A stretch of DNA of 5,410 nt from Thermoplasmatota archaeon (GCA_018334795.1 JAGXLH010000106.1:1-5410); one strand, 5' to 3'; counted from the stretch's first letter, positions 1 to 4,377 are shown. The notes: a model not told the origin generated them from the sequence alone. Made by a program: numbers and translations.

Positions 1-400
1 GATCAAGTTCAAGGATGAGTCCTTGTAATTCTAATAATTTTTTTTCATTTTGATGAATATCATCCTGTTGATATAACTCAAGAGTCGTAGTAAGAGATAA
101 TAAATCACTCATCCATTGTTCATAATGCTTTTCCATAGATGAATACATTTGAAGATCTCCAATCATCCATTTCTCCAACACTTGCATATCCTCACGAGTA
201 AGATCCTGTTTCGTTTTCAACTTAGTAATAATATCTTTGATCTTTTCATGGAACAAATCTTGATAACTTTCTCGAGCCCAGTTTTTTAGTTTCTCAATCG
301 GTATAGGCTTTGAAGCATGCCCATCATCATCAAGATGATTAAGCATATGCTGAATACCAACCGTGACTTCTTCAATGGCCTGTGGAATGTTTCGATTCAT
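1..400 (-). CDS. Unrecognised alpha-helical protein, C-terminus cut by window edge
   Basis: An open frame runs from an ATG at 400 to the left edge without a stop (133 codons visible). The start is well fixed: an in-frame TGA lies two codons upstream, and a strong Shine-Dalgarno AGGTGAT (407-413) sits seven bases before the ATG. The product begins MNRNIPQAIEEVTVGIQHM and is rich in charged and aromatic residues with heptad-like spacing of Leu/Ile. I see no signal peptide and no membrane segment, so a soluble helical protein is likely. A Trp-rich middle part (LEKWMIGDLQMYSS, about residues 75-88) is its most distinctive stretch. I do not recognise a family and infer no function. It lies downstream of the zinc-ribbon gene on the same strand, but a 119-bp gap with T-tracts argues for separate transcription. 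Confidence 0.8.
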   Translation of the reverse strand, partial: MNRNIPQAIEEVTVGIQHMLNHLDDDGHASKPIPIEKLKNWARESYQDLFHEKIKDIITKLKTKQDLTREDMQVLEKWMIGDLQMYSSMEKHYEQWMSDLLSLTTTLELYQQDDIHQNEKKLLELQGLILELD

Positions 401-406
401 TAATCA

Positions 407-413
407 ATCACCT
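407..413 (-). promoter_or_regulatory. Shine-Dalgarno site of the 1-400 gene
   Basis: AGGTGAT on the minus strand, seven bases from the ATG at 400, matches the archaeal 16S rRNA 3' end well and decides the start. Confidence 0.75.
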
Positions 414-449
414 AAAGACACAATTACATCATTGAAACACGGTCATCTG

Positions 450-457
450 TTTTTATG
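450..457 (-). promoter_or_regulatory. Possible box A for the 1-400 gene
   Basis: CATAAAAA on the minus strand would place transcription start near 425, giving a leader of about 25 nt that includes the Shine-Dalgarno site. The match to the archaeal box A is only moderate. Confidence 0.3.
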
Positions 458-497
458 GTTTTGGCAAAATATCATTAGTGCAAATCTCTTATTCATT

Positions 498-514
498 AAA
501 AAAAATTGAAAAAA
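498..514 (-). terminator. T-tract terminator after the zinc-ribbon gene
   Basis: On the minus strand two runs of T (six and eight, interrupted by CAA) begin a few bases after the stop codon at 520-522. This is the usual hairpin-free archaeal terminator. Confidence 0.55.
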
Positions 515-519
515 CCATT

Positions 520-639
520 TTAATCCTGATTAACAATCTTTGATTGAACACCCGGTTTTCTACTCCCGCAAAACGGACAGACCGATTCATTATAGGGAAC
601 ATTTAAACTACAATCAGGACAATGTATACAAAAACGCAT
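520..639 (-). CDS. Small zinc-ribbon protein (39 aa)
   Basis: A 39-codon frame reads MRFCIHCPDCSLNVP and continues to CPFCG and a short basic tail. It contains CPDC (residues 7-10) and CPFC (21-24), two CxxC knuckles 10 residues apart, which is the classic zinc-ribbon layout; Cys4 and His6 are additional possible ligands. An in-frame TGA five codons upstream leaves the ATG at 639 as the only start, and GAGGTGA (650-656) is a strong Shine-Dalgarno site ten bases away. The protein is little more than the zinc-binding fold, so it may mediate protein or nucleic-acid contacts, but its target cannot be read from the sequence. It is divergent from the SemiSWEET gene across 127 bp and is followed by T-tracts. 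The reverse-strand frame over the same bases (540-734) has no such motifs and is a shadow. Confidence 0.8.
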   Translation of the reverse strand: MRFCIHCPDCSLNVPYNESVCPFCGSRKPGVQSKIVNQD

Positions 640-649
640 TGTTAGATAT

Positions 650-656
650 TCACCTC
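650..656 (-). promoter_or_regulatory. Shine-Dalgarno site of the zinc-ribbon gene
   Basis: GAGGTGA on the minus strand, ten bases before the ATG at 639. Its presence supports this very short frame as a real gene. Confidence 0.65.
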
Positions 657-691
657 AATCATTACTCTAATAATATAAACAAAGATTATGG

Positions 692-699
692 TTTAAAAA
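692..699 (-). promoter_or_regulatory. Possible box A for the zinc-ribbon gene
   Basis: TTTTTAAA on the minus strand would start transcription near 667, leaving a leader that keeps the Shine-Dalgarno site. A second candidate, TTTATATT (672-679), would start near 647 and remove that site, so I prefer the first. Confidence 0.3.
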
Positions 700-731
700 C
701 ACTTTGCATATACAGAATAGATAATACAACG

Positions 732-739
732 TAAAATAT
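732..739 (+). promoter_or_regulatory. Possible box A for the SemiSWEET gene
   Basis: TAAAATAT lies 35 bases before the ATG at 767, which would give a leader of about three bases. GGATGA at 755-760 is only a weak Shine-Dalgarno match, consistent with near-leaderless translation. Confidence 0.4.
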
Positions 740-766
740 ATGAAAACAACAAATGGATGAGAAAGA

Positions 767-1024
767 ATGATTGATCTTACACTTCTGATAGGTTACCTTG
801 CAGCACTATGTACTACCGCTGCTTTTATCCCTCAAGTAATACACACCATTAAAACCAAATCCACTGTAGATATCAGTTTATACATGTACCTTATCTTTCT
901 TATTGGTGTATTCTCCTGGTTTCTCTATGGAATTTACATCGAAGCTCTTCCCATCATCCTTGCAAATGGTATTACTTTTCTGTTAGCTCTTATCGTTCTC
1001 ATTGAAAAAATTAGATATGGATAA
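767..1024 (+). CDS. SemiSWEET/MtN3-like PQ-loop sugar transporter
   Basis: The 85-residue product is a complete SemiSWEET-type half transporter with three membrane helices (about 4-25, 38-57, 60-80). Helix 1 carries the hallmark PQ pair in AAFIPQVI (Pro22-Gln23). It is followed by the basic loop KTKST, by W51-F-L-Y-G55 at the end of helix 2, and by P62 and N67 in helix 3. Trp51 and Asn67 have the same 16-residue spacing as the sugar-contacting Trp and Asn of characterised bacterial SemiSWEETs. Family knowledge: these proteins work as homodimers in the cytoplasmic membrane and move mono- or disaccharides by facilitated diffusion; the substrate here is not predictable. The length is normal for the family. 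The gene stands alone, divergent from the zinc-ribbon gene. Confidence 0.93.
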   Translation: MIDLTLLIGYLAALCTTAAFIPQVIHTIKTKSTVDISLYMYLIFLIGVFSWFLYGIYIEALPIILANGITFLLALIVLIEKIRYG

Positions 1025-1047
1025 AATAAACCCGGATTTTAACAATC

Positions 1048-1052
1048 TTTTT
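1048..1052 (+). terminator. Weak T5 terminator after the SemiSWEET gene
   Basis: A run of five T, about 25 bases past the stop codon, is the first T-tract downstream. It is short and has no hairpin. Confidence 0.25.
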
Positions 1053-1133
1053 GATTCCTTGAATTACAGAACCATTATTATAACAACTGAAATAAATCAC
1101 GTTACTTGCTTTTCAGCCAATTATTTAAAAAAG

Positions 1134-1141
1134 TATAAATA
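1134..1141 (+). promoter_or_regulatory. Box A promoter of the candidate small RNA
   Basis: TATAAATA preceded by an all-purine BRE-like stretch AAAAAAG (1127-1133). A start 32 bases from the first T falls on 1166, exactly the first base of the closing helix of the RNA candidate. Confidence 0.6.
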
Positions 1142-1165
1142 TGGTGAACTTGTTAATTTTTCCTT

Positions 1166-1272
1166 GTGAGTGGGGAGTTAAAATATTTTCTAAAAACATG
1201 TACTTCATTCCACTAACTTAAACGGCAATGTCGTGCATCCCATCTCCCTCACTCACTTACAATAATTTTTTT
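1166..1272 (+). ncRNA. Candidate structured small RNA, about 91-107 nt
   Basis: The gap after the SemiSWEET gene has no credible reading frame but has the layout of an RNA gene. GTGAGTGGGGAG (1166-1177) pairs with CTCCCTCACTCAC (1244-1256) as 12 Watson-Crick pairs with one bulged U (1249), a long GC-rich helix in AT-rich surroundings. The predicted transcription start coincides with its first base, and a T7 tract (1266-1272) follows its last. Inside are a small hairpin ACGGC-AAT-GTCGT (1222-1234) and the palindrome AAAATATTTT (1180-1189). ACA at 1259-1261, just past the helix, recalls the tail of an H/ACA guide RNA. However, I could not find a convincing kink-turn or guide pocket, and no C/D boxes are present. 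It is not a tRNA, 5S or SRP RNA. A minus-strand transcript with its own box A (1270-1277) cannot be excluded. Confidence 0.5.
1266..1272 (+). terminator. T7 terminator of the candidate small RNA
   Basis: Seven T begin ten bases after the closing helix, as expected for archaeal termination. Confidence 0.45.
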
Positions 1273-1326
1273 AATATAGAGCAAGGATGCATTCTTAAAA
1301 AATCAAATATCCTTTTCTTCAGATAC

Positions 1327-1600
1327 TTATTGAAACATCTTTTTACGATGTGTCAAAACAACAAAAACGACTTGAACAGTAACGATAACAACGCCTAAAA
1401 CCATAATAACAATCATAGCGATATTCACCGCCGATCCAATCGAAGTCCTGAGATGCAAAGGGTGAGAAAAAAAATCCTTCAACATCTTCAGCATAAACCT
1501 TTATTTCATAATCCCCAGTCTTCATCAAAGCATGCATCACTGTGATCTCCTCTCTAGATGTTACATAACCTGTAACGTTTGATTCAGTGGGAATTTCACA
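1327..1600 (-). pseudogene. Decayed C-terminus of a PKD-domain membrane protein
   Basis: Two minus-strand frames together read as one protein end. The frame from 1600 to about 1470 gives SREEITVMHAL followed by KTGDYEIKVYAEDVEG, matching the last strands of PKD domains in archaeal surface proteins (a pattern like xVxHxWxxxGxYxIxVxAxDxxG). At the run of eight T (1467-1474 on this strand) the sensible reading moves by one base to a frame encoding a hydrophobic helix (NIAMIVIMVLGVVIVTVQ) and a basic tail THRKKMFQ, ending in TAA at 1327-1329. With seven T the two parts would fuse. An in-frame TGA (1601-1603) and no recognisable domain upstream indicate that the gene is truncated. Alternatives: a 55-residue single-helix protein starting at ATG 1494 without a good ribosome site, or a peptide starting at GTG 1540 behind AGGAGATCA. 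The whole-frame reading 1343-1540 loses the membrane helix and is not credible as it stands. Confidence 0.5.
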
Positions 1601-1758
1601 TCAAACGGTCAAAGCTTTTGTTTCACTCTTCCTTAGGATTCATTTAATAAGAACTGGAAATTTTGTTTTATATTTTAAATGCTTTGTTGTGAAGAAAAAT
1701 CGAATTGGTTTTTTCTCAATATGTCTATATACCACCTATATTCTATTTGAGCATAAAA

Positions 1759-1766
1759 TATAAATA
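1759..1766 (+). promoter_or_regulatory. Box A promoter of the 1829 gene
   Basis: TATAAATA, identical to the boxes at 1134 and 4163. Transcription would start near 1791, leaving a leader of about 38 nt that includes the Shine-Dalgarno site. Confidence 0.5.
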
Positions 1767-1811
1767 GGTAATAAAATAACTATGTTTAAAAACGTTATAC
1801 TTATGAAACTG

Positions 1812-1818
1812 AAGGTGA
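1812..1818 (+). promoter_or_regulatory. Shine-Dalgarno site of the 1829 gene
   Basis: AAGGTGA ten bases before the ATG at 1829. It favours this start over the out-of-frame ATG at 1803, which gives only 19 codons. Confidence 0.6.
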
Positions 1819-1828
1819 AAACACTACT

Positions 1829-2026
1829 ATGGTCAATCATTACTGGATGGAAACAAAATTAATCCAATATGAACGAGCGAAGAACACTTCAACGTGGAAT
1901 CAAAAGAAAGAAGAACAACTGAAATATCTGCTTGAATTGTATCATACGGGTAAATTCTATCAGATGAGTACAACTCGTATTGTGCAATCATTAAAGAAAC
2001 TTGCTCGAACGCATATTGGACAATAA
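1829..2026 (+). CDS. Small basic protein of unknown function (65 aa)
   Basis: A 65-codon frame with a full set of signals: box A, Shine-Dalgarno, ATG, and a long T-rich terminator. The product is soluble, basic and predicted helical. It begins MVNHYWMETKLIQYE and ends with RIVQSLKKLARTHIGQ. A stretch TWNQKKEEQLKYLLELY (about 22-38) followed by a short break and a second basic helix could form a compact two- or three-helix unit resembling a DNA-binding fold, but that is only a suggestion from helix pattern and charge. There is no cysteine and no membrane segment. I do not recognise a family. It has no partner gene on its strand, so context gives no clue to function. Confidence 0.65.
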   Translation: MVNHYWMETKLIQYERAKNTSTWNQKKEEQLKYLLELYHTGKFYQMSTTRIVQSLKKLARTHIGQ

Positions 2027-2039
2027 AACACTATTTTAA

Positions 2040-2093
2040 TTTTTTATTTTTCACTTGTATTTTTTCTTACTACTTTTATTTTGTAGTTTTTTT
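2040..2093 (+). terminator. Multi-T terminator with hairpin after the 1829 gene
   Basis: Successive T-tracts (2040-2045, 2047-2051, 2060-2065) end in a small stem, ACTAC (2069-2073) pairing with GTAGT (2083-2087), followed directly by seven T (2087-2093). This is strong evidence that transcription of the 1829 gene ends here. The hydrophobic-looking plus-strand frame starting at 2055 is simply this T-rich tract translated. Confidence 0.65.
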
Positions 2094-2110
2094 CCATACA
2101 CCGCAACATT

Positions 2111-2257
2111 TCATTGGTTTATACATTCTGGTTGTGTTTCGTCTCCTGCCTTTATGAGTGGGGTAAACGGGATAAGTAGTAAGCTATCTATAAGTAGCGC
2201 ACTGAATAGGCTTCCTCTTTTCAAATCTTCCTCATCTTTAAGTGAATCTGACCTCAT
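2111..2257 (-). CDS. Possible 48-aa single-helix membrane peptide
   Basis: The minus strand reads MRSDSLKDEEDLKRG, then a hydrophobic segment SLFSALLIDSLLLIPFTPLI (about 16-35), then a polar tail ending in ETQPECINQ. Acidic and basic residues before one membrane-like segment make a more protein-like pattern than the serine-rich plus-strand frame over the same bases. The ALLIDSLLL run faintly recalls the first helix of RDD-family membrane proteins, so a fragment of such a gene is possible. Against it: no Shine-Dalgarno site is visible, an in-frame TGA lies three codons upstream, and the ATG falls in the loop of an inverted repeat. A box A-like TAAAATAT lies some 60 bases upstream. I treat it as a weak candidate or a gene remnant. 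Confidence 0.3.
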   Translation of the reverse strand: MRSDSLKDEEDLKRGSLFSALLIDSLLLIPFTPLIKAGDETQPECINQ

Positions 2258-2270
2258 TACAGATCAGATT
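2245..2270. repeat. Inverted repeat AATCTGA / TCAGATT
   Basis: Perfect 7-bp arms (2245-2251 and 2264-2270) around a 12-base loop. The loop contains the possible start codon of the minus-strand 48-residue frame, so it could be an operator or a leader hairpin. Confidence 0.45.
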
Positions 2271-2298
2271 TGAAAAAAATAATTGCGTTATTTTTCAA
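2270..2298. repeat. Inverted repeat forming an A/T-rich hairpin
   Basis: TTGAAAAAAATAA (2270-2282) pairs with TTATTTTTCAA (2288-2298) with two extra A bulged and a five-base loop TTGCG. It abuts the preceding inverted repeat. Confidence 0.4.
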
Positions 2299-2372
2299 GT
2301 TTGTAAAAGAACATTATATTTTATTCATGGCATACTGTTAATTCGTTCTTTTTGACATTTTTTTAGTCGTTT

Positions 2373-2380
2373 TTTAAATA
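2373..2380 (+). promoter_or_regulatory. Possible box A for the 2410 gene
   Basis: TTTAAATA would start transcription near 2405, only about five bases before the TTG at 2410, consistent with near-leaderless translation. Confidence 0.35.
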
Positions 2381-2409
2381 ATATCGTGTTAAAAATATTA
2401 TGAAGGAAG

Positions 2410-2685
2410 TTGAAACAACATACAAAACTAGTTATCATTATTCTAGCAGGATCAACCATGATCGCTCATGGACTTCGCATGATGATACAAGGATTGTTCT
2501 ATCCAACTAGTATCTATCCAGCACCCGTACCCTCAAGCCTTTATTTTTGGTTTGATTGGTTCACCTTAATTATACTAGGAATTATTATTGTGTATATTGG
2601 TGGGAAACGCTGGATGCAGTGGATTCAAAAGAAAAAAGAAAAAAACAATGAAAAGAAGAAATATCCATCGATAACTGCTACCTAA
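2410..2685 (+). CDS. Small two-helix membrane protein, unknown function (91 aa)
   Basis: The product has two clear membrane segments, about residues 7-30 (LVIIILAGSTMIAHGLRMMI) and 46-64 (FWFDWFTLIILGIIIVYIG). They are joined by a Pro/Ser/Tyr-rich loop, and a Lys-rich cytoplasmic tail (KRWMQWIQKKKEK) follows. The positive charges put both ends inside the cell. The frame is bounded upstream by a TGA three codons away, so the start must be TTG at 2410 or the internal ATG at 2458. The latter would cut the first helix in half, so I chose TTG. AAGGAAG lies immediately before it, too close to be a normal ribosome site. I do not recognise a family. The gene stands alone and is followed by a T5 tract and a GC-rich structured island. 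Confidence 0.7.
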   Translation: MKQHTKLVIIILAGSTMIAHGLRMMIQGLFYPTSIYPAPVPSSLYFWFDWFTLIILGIIIVYIGGKRWMQWIQKKKEKNNEKKKYPSITAT

Positions 2686-2691
2686 TCAACG

Positions 2692-2696
2692 TTTTT
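2692..2696 (+). terminator. Weak T5 tract after the 2410 gene
   Basis: Five T about seven bases past the stop codon. It may terminate the mRNA, or read-through may continue into the structured island up to the T8 at 2811-2818. Confidence 0.25.
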
Positions 2697-2699
2697 ATT

Positions 2700-2796
2700 T
2701 AGTAGTTGGTGGGGGGAGGTTAAGAGGGCAGTGAACCATTTCCTAACTCCCCACGTTATGGTCTCCCCCATGATTCTAGCCTTACTACGTTGTAGT
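2700..2796 (+). ncRNA. GC-rich foldable island: 3' UTR structure or small RNA
   Basis: The sequence switches to G- and C-runs that are out of place in this AT-rich DNA and encode nothing convincing. TAGTA (2700-2704) plus GG (2708-2709) can pair with CC (2780-2781) plus TACTA (2783-2787) as an outer stem. Inside, GTGGGG from 2709 pairs with CCCCAC (2749-2754), extendable with bulges through AG and TTA to TAACT. The alternative partner CTCCCCC (2763-2769) could compete for the same G-run. A second hairpin ACTAC-GTT-GTAGT (2784-2796) leads to the terminator. No box A sits 32 bases upstream, so I favour a structured 3' UTR of the 2410 gene or a processed RNA over an independent gene. Confidence 0.35.
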
Positions 2797-2799
2797 TTT

Positions 2800-2818
2800 C
2801 ACCATGGTGCTTTTTTTT
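2800..2818 (+). terminator. Palindrome plus T8 terminator
   Basis: The perfect palindrome CACCATGGTG (2800-2809) is followed after one C by eight T (2811-2818). This resembles an intrinsic terminator and marks the plus strand as the transcribed one here. Confidence 0.5.
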
Positions 2819-2892
2819 GTGGGTGGTAGATATTCTGTTATGTACGTTACAATGAACTAACTCCCATAAACGGATATATACTTTATCTGTAT

Positions 2893-2904
2893 AAAATATA
2901 AAAA
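2893..2904 (-). terminator. T-tract terminator after the PhoU-like gene
   Basis: On the minus strand TTTTTATATTTT begins about 28 bases past the stop codon at 2932. Confidence 0.4.
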
Positions 2905-2931
2905 GAGTATTGACCTATATAGTCATATATA

Positions 2932-3942
2932 TTATTTGAGGTCTAGCATGGTAGCAAACTGATGATTCACACTCACTTCAGCAATATCAATCACATACGC
3001 CCGAGTTCGTTCTAAACTATCAATCACATAAGCAAGAGATGCCACATTTTTAGCATCAGCATCTATAGAAAACATACTAGCTTTTAATTCATTGATTTTT
3101 TTTGAAAGTTTCTTTGAATCATTAATCACATCATTAGCGGGATCAAACTTATTTCGATGAAACGCATTAATCGCATTATCAAATGATTTTAAAATCTGTT
3201 CACTCGTTTCAGCGATTTGATGCAAACACTCATGATCAATAGTGATCTCTCTAGCATTCGTTGCAATTTTTTTTGCATGATCTGCGATTCGTTCAATGGA
3301 TTTAGCAACTAATACATACCCAAGGACTTCTTTCACATTGATATGCATTTTTTCAGCAAAGACCATATCATTTAACACAAGATTATATTGTTTTGCAATC
3401 AACCAATTGAATTTATCAACATCATCATCTCGTGTTGCAACATCATCAGCCAAATCATTATCATGACGTTGTAATGCTTCAACTGCATCTCGATGCATCC
3501 CTCGGGTGATGACATACATTCTTTTCAGCACTTGTTTTGGCGCTAGATCACTTGAATCCAGTAAATCCTTCACTTGAATTGACGTACTTCCTTCATCAAT
3601 GATTTCAGGACCGATCACATTATGAGTAAGGATGCGAATTTTTTGCCGCATGTCTGGTTTGAATCGATCAGGGCTTTTAATCTCAATAAGATCAAAACCA
3701 GCTAGATAGGCACCAATGAATTTTCGAAACATGGTGTCAACATCATTTGTTTCTATGCTAATTTGATGCTTCGGTGTTTCATCTCGACGGTTGAATTGAG
3801 GATTGATAAGCAGTGTTCCATCAGATCTTGGCATCATAGCAACACTGTCACCATTAGTAATTTTTACTTTTTTCACCCAGGTTTTTGGAAGTGAGATAAT
3901 ATAAGTAGATTTTCCGGTGATTTGTACTTTTCTAGTTTCCAT
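2932..3942 (-). CDS. PhoU-family regulator with N-terminal AbrB-like domain
   Basis: The 336-residue product has the archaeal PhoU architecture. Residues 1-50 form a SpoVT/AbrB-like swapped-hairpin unit (RKVQITGKSTYIISLPKTWV, then GDSVAM), probably for DNA binding or dimerisation. A linker follows, then two PhoU-type helical bundles (about 70-230 and 240-330). PhoU proteins bind metal clusters through E/DxxxD motifs: ERIAD at 217-221 is a clear copy, and RDDDVDKF (171-178) fits the partner helix. The matching C-terminal site reads ERTRAYVID (311-319), where Ala replaces the expected Asp. Family knowledge: PhoU proteins control phosphate uptake by acting on the Pst transporter or its signalling. 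There is no pst gene in this window, so the target is unknown. The ATG at 3942 has GAGGG ten bases upstream. The gene is transcribed alone, away from the PrsW gene. Confidence 0.93.
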   Translation of the reverse strand: METRKVQITGKSTYIISLPKTWVKKVKITNGDSVAMMPRSDGTLLINPQFNRRDETPKHQISIETNDVDTMFRKFIGAYLAGFDLIEIKSPDRFKPDMRQKIRILTHNVIGPEIIDEGSTSIQVKDLLDSSDLAPKQVLKRMYVITRGMHRDAVEALQRHDNDLADDVATRDDDVDKFNWLIAKQYNLVLNDMVFAEKMHINVKEVLGYVLVAKSIERIADHAKKIATNAREITIDHECLHQIAETSEQILKSFDNAINAFHRNKFDPANDVINDSKKLSKKINELKASMFSIDADAKNVASLAYVIDSLERTRAYVIDIAEVSVNHQFATMLDLK

Positions 3943-3951
3943 TATCTGTAA

Positions 3952-3956
3952 CCCTC
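3952..3956 (-). promoter_or_regulatory. Shine-Dalgarno-like GAGGG of the PhoU-like gene
   Basis: GAGGG on the minus strand lies about ten bases before the ATG at 3942. It is shorter than the sites of the other genes here. Confidence 0.4.
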
Positions 3957-4002
3957 AAAAAAAATATATGAAAGATTCATACGTTGATTTCTAGGAAGCA
4001 TT

Positions 4003-4010
4003 GTAATATA
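4003..4010 (-). promoter_or_regulatory. Possible box A for the PhoU-like gene
   Basis: TATATTAC on the minus strand would start transcription near 3978, giving a leader of about 36 nt that keeps the GAGGG site. ATATAT at 3964-3969 is closer but would remove the leader. Confidence 0.4.
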
Positions 4011-4103
4011 CGTGTTTTGAAGATTATCTTTTGTCATGGTCTCCCCAACAACAAATAAGTGAGGTGTAATCATTCTCTATAGAAACCATATCTTTTGTTG
4101 ATC

Positions 4104-4122
4104 TGATACCATTATGGTGTCA
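4104..4122. repeat. Dyad TGATACCAT-T-ATGGTGTCA, possible operator
   Basis: Nine-base arms around a single central T, with one T/G departure from perfect symmetry. A short spacer and its location between two divergent promoters fit a binding site for a dimeric regulator. The core ACCAT/ATGGT also occurs in the palindrome at 2800-2809. Confidence 0.45.
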
Positions 4123-4135
4123 TAGAGCATTTATT

Positions 4136-4160
4136 AATTTGGGCTCAAGTAGCCAAAATT
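4136..4160. repeat. 10-bp hairpin with CAAGT loop
   Basis: AATTTGGGCT (4136-4145) pairs with AGCCAAAATT (4151-4160) with one G/A mismatch around a five-base loop. It directly precedes the TATAAATA box, so it may be an operator rather than an RNA hairpin. Confidence 0.4.
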
Positions 4161-4162
4161 TG

Positions 4163-4170
4163 TATAAATA
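4163..4170 (+). promoter_or_regulatory. Distal box A upstream of the PrsW gene
   Basis: TATAAATA, the same octamer as at 1134 and 1759. It would start a transcript near 4195 with a leader of about 183 nt before the PrsW ATG. Confidence 0.4.
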
Positions 4171-4345
4171 CATTATCAATATAGACTCAATTAACTATAT
4201 ACATCTATATATTTTATTAATCTTTCTTGTTAAGAAACAGATACTATATAAAAAAAATAACTATGATAAAAGATCATACTAAAAAAAAGAGTAAACCAAT
4301 ACAAAAGACCAACAAGTACCAAAAAAATAATTCAAGAAGCAAACA

Positions 4346-4353
4346 TATTAAAA
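4346..4353 (+). promoter_or_regulatory. Proximal box A giving a leaderless PrsW transcript
   Basis: TATTAAAA begins 32 bases before the A of the ATG at 4378. With the spacing seen for the other boxes, transcription would start on the start codon itself, which explains the lack of any Shine-Dalgarno site. Confidence 0.4.
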
Positions 4354-4377
4354 CAAAAACAAGTTTTAACCACACTC

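Larger units (their letters stand above)
3943..4377. other. 435-bp intergenic region between divergent PhoU-like and PrsW genes
   Basis: No credible gene lies here. The region holds the minus-strand promoter of the PhoU-like gene, an 11-bp sequence ATGGTCTCCCC (4036-4046) also found at 2758-2768, a dyad (4104-4122), a 10-bp hairpin (4136-4160), a TATAAATA box (4163-4170) and an A-rich stretch (about 4235-4365). The frame starting at TTG 4227 is A-rich (Lys/Asn/Thr), lacks a ribosome site and runs 77 bases into the PrsW gene, so I do not call it. Confidence 0.6.

Noticed and set aside
540..734. Plus-strand frame of 64 codons
   Set aside because: It overlaps the minus-strand zinc-ribbon gene, which has CxxC motifs and a strong ribosome site; this frame has neither motif nor ribosome site.
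531..1050. 11-bp direct repeat TAACAATCTTT (531-541 and 1040-1050) flanking the zinc-ribbon and SemiSWEET genes
   Set aside because: The repeat is AT-rich and short, one copy lies inside the zinc-ribbon 3' end, and there are no inverted ends or transposase, so it is probably chance rather than a mobile-element boundary.
1140..1220. 26-codon frame starting at ATG 1140
   Set aside because: It would have to start upstream of the predicted transcription start at 1166, and its bases are explained by the RNA helix.
2055..2273. Plus-strand frame of 72 codons with a signal-peptide-like start
   Set aside because: The hydrophobic start is the translated T-rich terminator and the rest is serine-rich, typical of antisense reading; the minus strand gives a more protein-like product.
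2758..2829. 23-codon frame starting at ATG 2758 in the GC-rich island
   Set aside because: No ribosome site, it runs through the palindrome and T8, and the product has no protein-like pattern. A similar MVSP start at 4036 stops after eight codons.
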